A model generated the notes under the pieces. The model was not told the origin of the DNA. It saw only the letters and a program-made list of their open reading frames with translations, and made no database searches. The position numbers were made by a program, and so were the translations under genes. 58,649 nt of DNA from Vibrio thalassae (GTDB lineage: Bacteria; Pseudomonadota; Gammaproteobacteria; Enterobacterales; Vibrionaceae), in NCBI RefSeq assembly GCF_900089835.1, contig NZ_OANU01000007.1, positions 1-58,649 on the forward strand, given 5' to 3'. Shown here in pieces: positions 51,300-58,649 of this stretch (its first letter is position 1; every line of letters begins with the position of its first letter).

Positions 51300-52826
51300 A
51301 TGACAATTCAAAACCGCTTAGAAGAAAGTGTAAACAACCTTAGCGTTGTTCTTGAAGAACAAAAACAACTACTTGCAGAGCACAAAGCGAACCAAAACTA
51401 CGCTGAGCGTCTAAACAACCTATTGACTCCAACTGACGAGTTAACCACACAGGGCGACGATCTATTGATTGGTGGTTGTAAAGCGACTGACCTTATTGAG
51501 CAATACGGCAGCCCGCTATTCGTTCTAAGCGAAGACACACTGCGTGGTAACTTACGCCGTGTGAAAAACGCCTTCGGGAACTACTGGCCAAAACCTGTAA
51601 ACGTTATGTTTGCTATCAAATCGAACACAAACTTTGCGGTTCGCGCTATCTGTAATGAGGAAGGTGTTGGTGGCGACTGTTTCGGTCCCGGTGAAGTTGA
51701 AGCGACTCACATTGCGGGCGCTGATCCAAAAACTATCGCACTAAACGGTACAGTGAAACCTGAGCTTGCCATCCGCAAAGCCATTGAATACGGCTACGCT
51801 ATCCACCTAGATTCTTACGAAGAGATCGAGATCGTTGAGCGTATCGCTCGCGAAGTAAAACCTGCTGAAAAAGTACGTATCGCTGTTCGCCTAAAAGTCA
51901 TCCCTGAAGATTTCTTCAACGACTTTGAACCAGACGCCTACCCGTTCCCTAACTTTATCGGTGCGATGAAGTGGATTAAATTCGGTCTACTTAAAGAAGA
52001 AGCGAAGAAAATCATCAACCGCGTTAAAGAAATCGATATCTTCGAATTCTACGGCTTCCATACTCACCTAGGTCGCTTCTCTAAGCAGCCTGAAGGTTGG
52101 GATGCGCTATACCGTGAGTATGCACGTAACGTAATCGAGATCTCTCGTGAATGTGGTGTACAACCTTTCCAAGTGGACCTAGGTGGTGGTTGGCCTCGTG
52201 AACGTGAGCCAGAGTGTCGTAGCAAAGAACATATGATGAACTCCAACACTATCGAAGACTACGCAAAAATCGTCTGTGAAGGTATGCTAGAAGAGTTCAC
52301 TAAAGAAGGCTTCGAAGTTCCACAATTATGGCTAGAACCTGGCCGTTACATTGCAGGTAACATTGGTACTCTACTGACATCTGTATACGTCGTAAAAGAC
52401 GACCAAGAGATGGATTACACTTACACCATGGTTGATGCGTCGACTTACCTAGCAACGCTAGTGGAGTCACAAGAGTCGAAAAACCCTGTGCTACCAGCAA
52501 ACAAGATGACACAACCTCTTGTTAAGAAAACAACTGAAATCGCTGGCCCTATCTGTATCCCATCAATCTGGGAAAGCGGTGCAACGATGCCTGCACTAGA
52601 GCCAAAAGACGTGCTAGCAATTATGGATGTGGGTCACTACGCTGAATCTCAAGCGAGTCAGTTTAACTCACTGCCACGTCCAGCAACCGTACTTGTTAAA
52701 GACGGTCAAGCTGAACTCATTAAGCGTGCAGAAACGGTTGAGGATGTATTCGCTACTCAAATCCTTCCAGAACGTTTTAAGAAGGCCAAAGCAGAAATCA
52801 CTAAAAAGAGAACCGCGAAAGCATAA
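51300..52826 (+). CDS. Atypical LysA/ODC-type PLP decarboxylase with N-terminal extension
   Basis: A fold-type III pyridoxal-phosphate enzyme of 508 residues, against about 415-420 for diaminopimelate decarboxylase. Residues 1-55 form a helical, probably coiled-coil extension (VVLEEQKQLLAEHKANQNYAE). The barrel has the PLP lysine in VMFAIKSNTNF near 105, GFHTHLGRFSKQ near 257 (in place of the usual GSQ), VDLGGGWPRE near 300, EPGRYIAG near 350 and the C-terminal HYAESQASQFNSLPRP. The usual CESGD active-site signature is altered to CIPSIWESGA. It is therefore related to LysA but probably not a normal diaminopimelate decarboxylase; the substrate is unknown. Codon use is strongly biased, so it is probably well expressed. 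AAGGGTCGAAG precedes the ATG. Confidence 0.82.
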   Translation: MTIQNRLEESVNNLSVVLEEQKQLLAEHKANQNYAERLNNLLTPTDELTTQGDDLLIGGCKATDLIEQYGSPLFVLSEDTLRGNLRRVKNAFGNYWPKPVNVMFAIKSNTNFAVRAICNEEGVGGDCFGPGEVEATHIAGADPKTIALNGTVKPELAIRKAIEYGYAIHLDSYEEIEIVERIAREVKPAEKVRIAVRLKVIPEDFFNDFEPDAYPFPNFIGAMKWIKFGLLKEEAKKIINRVKEIDIFEFYGFHTHLGRFSKQPEGWDALYREYARNVIEISRECGVQPFQVDLGGGWPREREPECRSKEHMMNSNTIEDYAKIVCEGMLEEFTKEGFEVPQLWLEPGRYIAGNIGTLLTSVYVVKDDQEMDYTYTMVDASTYLATLVESQESKNPVLPANKMTQPLVKKTTEIAGPICIPSIWESGATMPALEPKDVLAIMDVGHYAESQASQFNSLPRPATVLVKDGQAELIKRAETVEDVFATQILPERFKKAKAEITKKRTAKA

Positions 52827-52881
52827 GCTTTAACATATCGGGAACAGAAGCCTCTTAATTATCATATGAGGTTTTATATTT

Positions 52882-52908
52882 AAAGGCTTAGCTTGTTGCT
52901 AAGCCTTT
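52882..52908 (+). terminator. Terminator after the PLP decarboxylase gene
   Basis: An 11-bp stem AAAGGCTTAGC with its complement around TTGTT, followed by a T-run on the plus strand, 55 bases after the stop codon. Confidence 0.9.
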
Positions 52909-52910
52909 TT

Positions 52911-53454
52911 ATTACCTATACTTCCTTCAAATAATTAATTAATGCCTAGATATACTTCTCTATTAGGTTAAATTTTTCCATCAATTAAAATCAACCCACT
53001 CTCCCATCTGCCAATTTAATAGAACTTACTTTAATCCAACTAAATATTATATAGATAAAGCCAATGCCTAGAATTGAAAACAACTTATACAAATTAACAT
53101 TTCAAAAACATTATCACTAACAAATAAAGAAGGCTATTTGCAATTAATTATCGACACTATTTTAGGAAAATAACATTGAGACATAGCGCAATATATAACG
53201 CTACTTTGTACCTATTTAAGGTATATCCAAAAGGAGTATCTTTAGCTAACTTAAGTAACAGTTATCAAGTGAATGACTATCAACCCAATAAGTTATTTTT
53301 TGTTAATAATATTTTTAACAGAATCATCTTATCAATTTTAATGCTTCACTTTTTGAAAACTTATCAGTGTGAATGCAGCCACGATGGCTGAAATATGAAT
53401 TAGAAGGATGCGGTTTGAAATTTTATTTTCTTTCGACTTAACGGGGGAAGCTAA
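52911..53454. other. AT-rich intergenic region without a supported gene
   Basis: These bases are very AT-rich compared with their surroundings. A 71-codon frame at 53176-53391 has a TTG start, no ribosome site and no recognisable family and is not accepted. The promoter of the damaged MFS gene should lie near 53380-53440. Confidence 0.4.
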
Positions 53455-53472
53455 ATGGGAAACGCAGATTGA
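53455..53472 (+). other. Five-codon leader frame before the MFS pseudogene
   Basis: ATG at 53455 follows GGGGGAAG at correct distance and reads M-G-N-A-D-stop. The stop at 53470-53472 is two bases before the ATG of the MFS gene, which has no ribosome site of its own. The frame may be a coupling mini-gene, or a chance start. Confidence 0.35.
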
Positions 53473-53474
53473 TT

Positions 53475-54646
53475 ATGCTAAAAAAACTATGTAATAAACT
53501 GGGGATTGAGCTTTGGTTCTCCGCTCACCTTGCTTATGGCTTTGTCCAACTTGTATTTATCCTGATCGTAATGCCTGCGTTTGTCGCAGAGCGAACCGGC
53601 AGTTTTGCCAATGCAGGCTTAGCAATGGGCTTCTTCGGTGTAGCTGGTCTTGCAGCTCCTATTATTGGCTTACTCGCAGACAAATATAAAGCGCACCGAT
53701 TGGCTCTATTTTCTTTGGTCTAGGTTCTGCAACATTATTAATGTTAAACCCCGTCTTTATCGCTTTCGCCGGTTATGACAATAAAACTGAAGCTCTCAAG
53801 CTGGGTCGAATGGCACAAGCCGCTATTATCAGCACTTTGATTGGCGGTGGCGTGTTAGCAGCGTTAACAGATGGTGGTTTTGGCTATGAAACAAGCTTTT
53901 ACACTATGATGGGCACCGTCACTGTTTTAGCTGTGATCACCTTTATGACCAATAAACAGGCTGGTCAGCGAGTGCTTGATACCGCAAAAGCTCGCGAAGA
54001 AGCTACGAAAGCTGAGTCGCAACAAAAAGTGAATCTGTTGAGTGTGCTGCTTTCTAAATTCGGTCTATTCCTTTTTGCTGTCGCGGCGCTATGCGCAGGT
54101 CAAGGCGCGTTTCAAGCTCAATTCCCAAACTTAATGAAAAATGCGTTCTCGGTATCTGAAGCAGTATCCGCCACCAGCCTATCAATATCTGCAGTACTAG
54201 GGTTAATCGTCGTCGTTATGGCCGAGCGCTTCTCAGCTAAATTTGGTCCAGCAGCACTATTTAGGCTGTGTACAGTAGCGTCCATTGTGGTTGTTGCAGC
54301 ACTTTACTTTATTGCAGAGTTCCAACTCATACCGACCATTATTTTCCCAGTTGCGTTAGTCATAATTTATTTACAAGGCATAACAGTAACAGACATGTGT
54401 TCTCCAGCCGTCGCTTCCCGCTTAACAAGAGTTGGCGCTGGTTATACGCAAGGGCTAATGATGTTCTTCATTTCCATCGGTTTTGCAACTGGTAGCGCGA
54501 TAAGCGGCTTTACTGTCGAATCGTTTAGCTGGAGCGCATTACCCGTCGCCATTGGTGTACTAACAACAGTTGCTTTTGTATGTATTTGGGCCGTCACTCG
54601 TGACAACAAAGCAGCAAAACACCAAGCCTCGACAAAACATGCTTAG
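53475..54646 (+). pseudogene. MFS transporter (copy 2), frameshifted by an 85-nt deletion
   Basis: The first frame encodes 82 residues (MLKKLCNKLGIELWF...LLADKYKAHR) and ends at a stop at 53721-53723; the rest continues in another frame from about 53710 to 54646 (FFGLGSATLLMLNPVFIAFAGYDNKTE...). Aligned with the intact paralogue at 44558-45802, the segment between KYKAHR and the FGLGSA/FGVGSA motif is missing; counting codons in both copies gives 85 bases lost, which also explains the frame change. Helix 3 is removed, so a working transporter is unlikely. The rest shows little decay, suggesting a recent event. An assembly error over this site is an alternative. Confidence 0.88.
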
Positions 54647-54671
54647 AAAATTCGGCGATTTTTGACTAAAA

Positions 54672-54697
54672 AAAAGCCTCCATAACAGGAGGCTTTT
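54672..54697. terminator. Bidirectional terminator, MFS pseudogene / udp
   Basis: Stem AAAAGCCTCC / GGAGGCTTTT with loop ATAACA, with A-run and T residues on the two sides, between two convergent units. Confidence 0.88.
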
Positions 54698-54713
54698 CTA
54701 TTTGAATCAATGC

Positions 54714-55472
54714 TTAAAGAAGCTTGCGAGCAGCCTCTACGACCACTTTGATAGAGCGAGTTTCCGCTTGCTTCAACGTATCATGATCAGGCGTTTCTTT
54801 CTGAGTACGGTTGATGATAACACCGGCAACACAGCCAGCTTTAAGACCAGAACTTGCACACATAGTCAGTAGCGTTGCCGACTCCATTTCGAAGTTCAGT
54901 ACGCCCATTTGTTGCCACTCTTCCATAGAACCTTGGAAACGACGAACAACACGGCCTGAGAAGGTATCGTAACGCTCTTGACCAGGGTAGAAAGTGTCAC
55001 TTGATGCCGTTACACCAGTATGCACTGTAGAACCCGCTTCAATTGCCGCTTCTTTCATTGCCGTTGCGACATCGAAATCGGCTACCGCAGGGAATTCCAT
55101 AGGAGCAAAGTGCAAGCTTGCACCATCGAGGCGAACAGAAGCCGTCGTGACAATCATATCGCCAACGTTAACATCAGATTGGATCGCACCAGTAGTACCA
55201 ACACGCAAGAAAGTGCGAACGCCCAGTTGAGCCAGTTCTTCAACAGCGATAGACGTTGATGGACCACCAATACCTGTAGAACACACCACAACCGTCTTAC
55301 CGTCTAGTTTTGCACGGTATACTGTGTATTCACGTTGGCTAGCCAAAAACTCCGGCTCATCCATTAACTCAGCGATCTTTTGAACTCGAGCTGGGTCACC
55401 TGGAATAATCGCTAGCGTAGCGCCTTGTAGATCTTCTGTATTTACTCCGAGATGGAAAACAGCTTGGGACAT
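54714..55472 (-). CDS. udp: Uridine phosphorylase
   Basis: Udp cleaves uridine with phosphate to uracil and ribose-1-phosphate in pyrimidine salvage. The 252-residue protein starts [20 protein letters not shown] with the phosphate-binding [14 protein letters not shown], the family signature [20 protein letters not shown] near 66-85, and the substrate-site QGSMEEWQ and [12 protein letters not shown]. It is full length. AAAGGAGTCC precedes the ATG. It is monocistronic with a promoter resembling CRP/CytR control (listed separately). Confidence 0.97.
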   Translation of the reverse strand: MSQAVFHLGVNTEDLQGATLAIIPGDPARVQKIAELMDEPEFLASQREYTVYRAKLDGKTVVVCSTGIGGPSTSIAVEELAQLGVRTFLRVGTTGAIQSDVNVGDMIVTTASVRLDGASLHFAPMEFPAVADFDVATAMKEAAIEAGSTVHTGVTASSDTFYPGQERYDTFSGRVVRRFQGSMEEWQQMGVLNFEMESATLLTMCASSGLKAGCVAGVIINRTQKETPDHDTLKQAETRSIKVVVEAARKLL

Positions 55473-55498
55473 GGGGGACTCCTTTTGTCTCTTGGATA

Positions 55499-55606
55499 TG
55501 TGGTAAAGCTTATAAGATCACGCCCAACATAAACGTACACAGATCACACTTTACCAATGTAACAGCATCAGTATTTCAAATAAAAACGGTTTGCATCACA
55601 CTTTAT
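55499..55606 (-). promoter_or_regulatory. Probable CRP/CytR-controlled udp promoter
   Basis: On the minus strand two AGTGTGAT motifs (cores TGTGA at 55600-55596 and 55548-55544) are 52 bases apart, the spacing of the paired CRP sites in E. coli CytR promoters. A TATAAG at 55514-55509 predicts a start near 55500, which places the nearer CRP site at about -40. Between the sites lies GTTACATT, one mismatch from the CytR octamer GTTGCATT. The right halves of both CRP sites are weak. Confidence 0.6.
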
Positions 55607-55653
55607 TGTCGTATCGGTCTATAAATTACACGAATAACGCTTTACTGTTCACA

Positions 55654-55684
55654 AATAAACCGCCCTACAGAGGGGCGGTTTATT
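55654..55684. terminator. Hairpin downstream of the zntA-like gene
   Basis: A 12-bp stem AATAAACCGCCC with its complement around TACAGAG, placed about 40 bases beyond the zntA stop. No long T-run follows on the minus strand, so termination may be imperfect. Confidence 0.65.
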
Positions 55685-55725
55685 GATTGGATTATTTATA
55701 AATACAGCGAAGCTGAGTACTACAT

Positions 55726-58041
55726 TCAATCAAATTTAGATTTATGACGCAGTAATCTCAGTGCGTTGAGGGTCACGATGGCAGTAGCGCCACTATCTGC
55801 CAAGACGGCAACCCATAACCCTGTAATACCTAAAAGACTAGTGACTAAGAATATGCCTTTTAAACCTAATGCTAACGTAACATTTTGCTTAATGTTACTG
55901 AGTGTTGCTCTTGAGAGCTCGATCATCACAGGAAGCTCACTCAAGCGGTTATGAGTCAGAGCTGCATCAGCCGTTTCCAACGCAACATCTGTCCCCCCAC
56001 CCATAGCAATACCAATATTGGCCGCTTTCATCGCAGGTGCATCGTTGATGCCATCGCCAACCATAGCGACGCGACGACCTTGAGCTAGCTCGTTAACAAA
56101 GGTGACTTTATCTGCGGGCAACAAACTTGCTTTATAATCCATACCCAACGGCGTTGCTATCGCATGTGCACTTCGCTCATTATCACCCGTCAACATGATG
56201 GTATCGATACCGAGCTTAGCGAGTTTTTCCACCGCTTCTGCGGTATCCGCTCTAACTTCATCTTGCCATGCGATGATGCCTTTCACCGTGTTTTCTGTTG
56301 CCAGTACCACCACCGTTTTGCCGCCATTTTCCAGCTCAACTACTTTATCCATCACCTCGTCAGCGATGTCAAAAGTGACTTTAGATGGTGCGCTTAATAT
56401 CCAATTACTACCATCAACAATACCTTCGATACCAACACCAACCAGTGCTTTTTTCTCTTGGGCTTCTGGAATAGTAATGCCACGCTGCTCTACGTACTTA
56501 ATCAATGAAGTTGCTAAAGGGTGATTTGAACCTTGTTCAATCGCGCCAGATAGCGCCAACACTTGCTCAGTATCCAAATCTGCTGTCACTACTACGTCAG
56601 TGACATGAGGTTTACCTAACGTCAGTGTACCCGTTTTATCAAATGCAATGGCTTGAACGTTGCCTAACTGCTCTAACGCTGCGCCGCCTTTAATCAGTGC
56701 ACCACGTCTTGTTGCCGCGGCTAGGCCTGACGTAATCGCTGCTGGTGTTGAAATCACAAGCGCACAAGGACAAGCGATTAGCAGTAACGCTAAACCACGA
56801 TACACCCAGGTTTCCCATGGCTGTGCAAACATAAGAGGCGGCGTGATAATTACTAGTAGCGAAACCAACATCATTAATGGTGTGTACCAACGACTGAATT
56901 TGTCTAAGAATCGCTCGATTGGCGCTTTTCTCGATTCCGCTTCTTCTATGAGGTGAAGAATGCGGTCAATAGCGTTTTCACCCTGTTTGGACGTAACCGT
57001 GAGTCGTACTACTTTGTCCGCCAGTACCGCGCCAGCCATAACAGTCTCACCGACATGGCGTTCGACAGGGAGCGATTCGCCTGTCAATGCACTTTCATCA
57101 AAACTGGCGTTAGCATCCAATAACGAACCGTCGGCTGGCATACGATCACCAGGTGCAACTTCGATAATGTCACCGGGCACAAGTGCCGATGCACTCTTGG
57201 TTTGACGCACACCATCTACAATCACTGTAGCTTCTTCTGGAACCAGGGACATTAGCGCTTGGACACCACTGCGCGCTCTCGAAGCAGCAAACGCTTCCAA
57301 TCGCTCACCGATAAGAAACAGTAACAGAACCATTGCTGCTTCTACCGTTTCACCGAGATACAGAGCACCAATCGCCGCCACACTCATTAGTGTTTCAATG
57401 GCAAAAGGAGTACCAGATTTGGCAAGTTTCAATGCCTTTGAGGCAATAGGGATAAGACCAAGAATACATGTAAGCGTGAATAGCCATTCGCTTAACTGCG
57501 GCAAGCTGCCTTTAAACGCAGCAGCGATCGCCATACCTGTAGAGATAGCAAGGATATGAAAGTTGTCTTTTAAGGTTTTTTTCCAGCCTGTTAGTTGGTC
57601 TTGCGGTGCTGCATTATTGGTGCTGCCATCTAGAGCGTTCAGAGTAAAGCCAGCATCAATAACGGCTGCTTCAACTTGAGTAAATAACGCAGCATCGTTG
57701 ACTCGAACCACCAGCTTTTCAGTGGCAAACAGAACTTTAGAGCTCACCACCCCAGCTAATTTATTGGTTGCTGACTCCACTTTTCTGGCGCATGCAGGGC
57801 AGTCCATCCCAACAACTTTCCAAGATTTTAATAGTCCAGAATCAGATTCAGTTTTCCCGCAGGAAGCGGCAGGTTCATCTGGCTCCGACGCACAACAACT
57901 ACTTTCTGATTCGCAACAATCAGCAGATTGCTCGCTAGAAATGGCCGTTACTTGTGCGATTTTTGGCGCGTTGCACGCATCACCCGCGGGACGAATTGCG
58001 TTGATAGATTGTGAGCTGCACGCTTTATGTTTTGTACACAT
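55726..58041 (-). CDS. zntA: Zn/Cd/Pb-exporting P1B-type ATPase (ZntA-like)
   Basis: It exports divalent soft metals from the cytosol using ATP. The 771-residue protein has a long cysteine-rich N-terminus (CCESESSCC and other Cys, residues about 1-65), one HMA domain with GMDCPAC near 78-84, eight helices with CPCALVISTP, the phosphorylation site DKTGTLT, GDGINDAPAM, and the last-helix Asp in VLADSGATAIVTLNALRLL that marks the P1B-2 (ZntA) group. AAAGGAG lies before the ATG. A MerR-type promoter is upstream; the regulator gene is not in the window. Confidence 0.93.
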   Translation of the reverse strand: MCTKHKACSSQSINAIRPAGDACNAPKIAQVTAISSEQSADCCESESSCCASEPDEPAASCGKTESDSGLLKSWKVVGMDCPACARKVESATNKLAGVVSSKVLFATEKLVVRVNDAALFTQVEAAVIDAGFTLNALDGSTNNAAPQDQLTGWKKTLKDNFHILAISTGMAIAAAFKGSLPQLSEWLFTLTCILGLIPIASKALKLAKSGTPFAIETLMSVAAIGALYLGETVEAAMVLLLFLIGERLEAFAASRARSGVQALMSLVPEEATVIVDGVRQTKSASALVPGDIIEVAPGDRMPADGSLLDANASFDESALTGESLPVERHVGETVMAGAVLADKVVRLTVTSKQGENAIDRILHLIEEAESRKAPIERFLDKFSRWYTPLMMLVSLLVIITPPLMFAQPWETWVYRGLALLLIACPCALVISTPAAITSGLAAATRRGALIKGGAALEQLGNVQAIAFDKTGTLTLGKPHVTDVVVTADLDTEQVLALSGAIEQGSNHPLATSLIKYVEQRGITIPEAQEKKALVGVGIEGIVDGSNWILSAPSKVTFDIADEVMDKVVELENGGKTVVVLATENTVKGIIAWQDEVRADTAEAVEKLAKLGIDTIMLTGDNERSAHAIATPLGMDYKASLLPADKVTFVNELAQGRRVAMVGDGINDAPAMKAANIGIAMGGGTDVALETADAALTHNRLSELPVMIELSRATLSNIKQNVTLALGLKGIFLVTSLLGITGLWVAVLADSGATAIVTLNALRLLRHKSKFD

Positions 58042-58071
58042 GGGATTCTCCTTTGCTTATCCTACATCCCA

Positions 58072-58103
58072 AGTGTAAACCTTGGAGCTAGCTCCAAGGT
58101 CAA
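58072..58103 (-). promoter_or_regulatory. MerR-type metal-responsive promoter of zntA
   Basis: On the minus strand the -35 TTGACC (58103-58098) and -10 TACACT (58077-58072) are 20 bases apart, the overlong spacing used by MerR-family activators. The spacer and edges form a perfect 22-bp palindrome at 58079-58100 with half-site ACCTTGGAGCT. This matches the layout of ZntR/CadR/PbrR operators and predicts metal induction of the ATPase. Confidence 0.8.
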
Positions 58104-58111
58104 GAAGAATT

Positions 58112-58441
58112 TTACCCTGATAGTGTTGGCGACTCTAACTGCTCCTCAACTTTCGACACATCATTAATCATAACCGGGTCTGTTGTACTGAATGGTTGAG
58201 AGTTAACACAAACCAAACTTGGGTCCTCTTCTGTACTTTGACATTCGCCAGTCTTACGCAGTTCAGAGATATGGAATTTAAGAACAATGTAACCTAACAC
58301 CCCAAACACGATATTACCCACCGCTTGTCCATACAAGACGCCCAACGCACCAAACCATAATGAGCCTAAGTACACAAATGGCAAAGTACCTAATGTCGCT
58401 TTGCTCAGATTAAGTGCGGTAGAATACAGTGGCTTACCCAA
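58112..58441 (-). pseudogene. MATE-family efflux pump, C-terminal remnant
   Basis: About 109 residues remain (KPLYSTALNLSKATLGTLPF, then helices FGALGVLYGQAVGNIVFGV and a polar tail), recognisable as the end of a MATE multidrug/Na+ antiporter. The usual first 350 residues are absent because an IS200-type element abuts the frame at about 58441-58447. The apparent start is a TTG without a ribosome site. The 5' part of the gene may lie beyond the IS, outside the window. Confidence 0.78.
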
Positions 58442-58498
58442 ATCAAAACTACCGGTGAAACCGGTAGTATGATGAAAGCCCCTAGAAGGGGCTATGTT
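58441..58498 (-). mobile_element. Right end of an IS200-type element with two hairpins
   Basis: Directly after the transposase stop come two hairpins: AGCCCC / GGGGCT (58477-58493) and ACTACCGGT / ACCGGTAGT (58448-58468). IS200/IS605 elements lack inverted terminal repeats and use subterminal hairpins as transposase recognition sites, so the outer hairpin is the likely recognition structure; the inner one may be a terminator. The exact cleavage point is near 58441-58447. Confidence 0.72.
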
Positions 58499-58649
58499 TT
58501 ATAAGCCCGAGAGTCGCAACTGCTCTTGGCGTTTTTCTTCCGACTCCTGATTACGTATGTATTCACGAATCATCTGTTCATCGAGTCCTACTGTGCTAAC
58601 ACAGTAACCTCTTGCCCAGAATTTTCTCCCAGTAAAGTTACGTTTTACC
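58499..58649 (-). CDS. IS200-type transposase TnpA, C-terminal fragment (cut by window edge)
   Basis: The minus strand reads 49 codons to a TAA, beginning VKRNFTGRKFWARGYCVSTV and ending RQEQLRLSGL. This is the C-terminal part of the single-domain Y1 (HUH-superfamily) transposase of IS200. The Tyr in MIREYIRNQE is the probable catalytic tyrosine. The HUH histidines lie outside the window. No tnpB is visible, as expected for IS200. Confidence 0.88.
   Translation of the reverse strand, partial: VKRNFTGRKFWARGYCVSTVGLDEQMIREYIRNQESEEKRQEQLRLSGL

Noticed and set aside
53176..53391. 71-codon frame in the AT-rich gap before the MFS pseudogene
   Set aside because: TTG start, no ribosome site, no family resemblance and biased AT-rich composition; not supported as a gene.
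53475..54646. Two separate small membrane-protein genes
   Set aside because: The two frames match consecutive parts of the paralogue at 44558-45802 with 85 bases missing between them; one broken gene explains both.

Overview
The window is chromosomal DNA of a Vibrio (Gammaproteobacteria, Vibrionaceae). The basis is gene content and order: the lolCDE / PilZ (PlzB-like) / mfd / csiV / ndh block, the hinT-ycfL-lpoB-thiK-ycfP block, a monomeric NADP isocitrate dehydrogenase, Bpt next to Aat, and a VC1899-type CARF nuclease. The species cannot be fixed from the sequence alone. Both ends stop inside insertion sequences (an IS982-type transposase at base 1 and an IS200-type transposase at the last base). 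This looks like a draft contig broken at repeated IS copies.

Layout. 1-358: 5' end of an IS982-type transposase and a terminator. 359-4882: topA, yciN and aroA. 5110-10340: a compact N-degron cluster (aat, bpt, infA, clpA, clpS) and cspD; Aat and Bpt add N-terminal Leu/Phe and ClpS/ClpA recognise and unfold such proteins. 10438-13696: monomeric isocitrate dehydrogenase divergent from rluE. 13708-19698: a minus-strand run comEC-msbA-lpxK-ycaR-kdsB joining DNA uptake to lipid A/KDO synthesis and export. 19707-23495: a DUF2062 membrane protein and lolC-lolD-lolE for lipoprotein release. 23670-30557: PilZ protein, mfd, csiV, a GNAT acetyltransferase and ndh. 30950-36137: a probable two-gene operon of an OmpA-family outer-membrane protein and a 1381-residue lipoprotein made of about 15 Ig-like repeats. 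36348-40711: ycfP, thiK and a lipoprotein series (lpoB, ycfL, a COG3014 protein), then hinT. 41129-43120: a chemoreceptor.

43328-54646 is the most unusual part. It begins with a stand-alone CARF-domain PD-(D/E)XK nuclease of the VC1899/Card1 type, with no CRISPR locus in view. Next come an MFS transporter divergent from a LysR regulator, a three-gene operon for phosphate butyryltransferase, butyrate kinase and a CoA-acylating aldehyde dehydrogenase, a divergent and atypical LysA-like PLP decarboxylase with an N-terminal extension, and a second MFS transporter, paralogous to the first, broken by an 85-nt internal deletion. Ald, Ptb and Buk together could convert an aldehyde to an acyl-CoA, an acyl phosphate and a free acid with ATP gain. 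The natural substrate and the role of the decarboxylase are unknown.

54714-58041: udp with a CRP/CytR-type promoter and a ZntA-type metal-exporting ATPase with a MerR-type operator. 58112 to the end: the C-terminal remnant of a MATE efflux pump cut by the IS200 element. Most convergent or neighbouring gene pairs are separated by clear bidirectional hairpin terminators. No rRNA, tRNA or CRISPR array was recognised.
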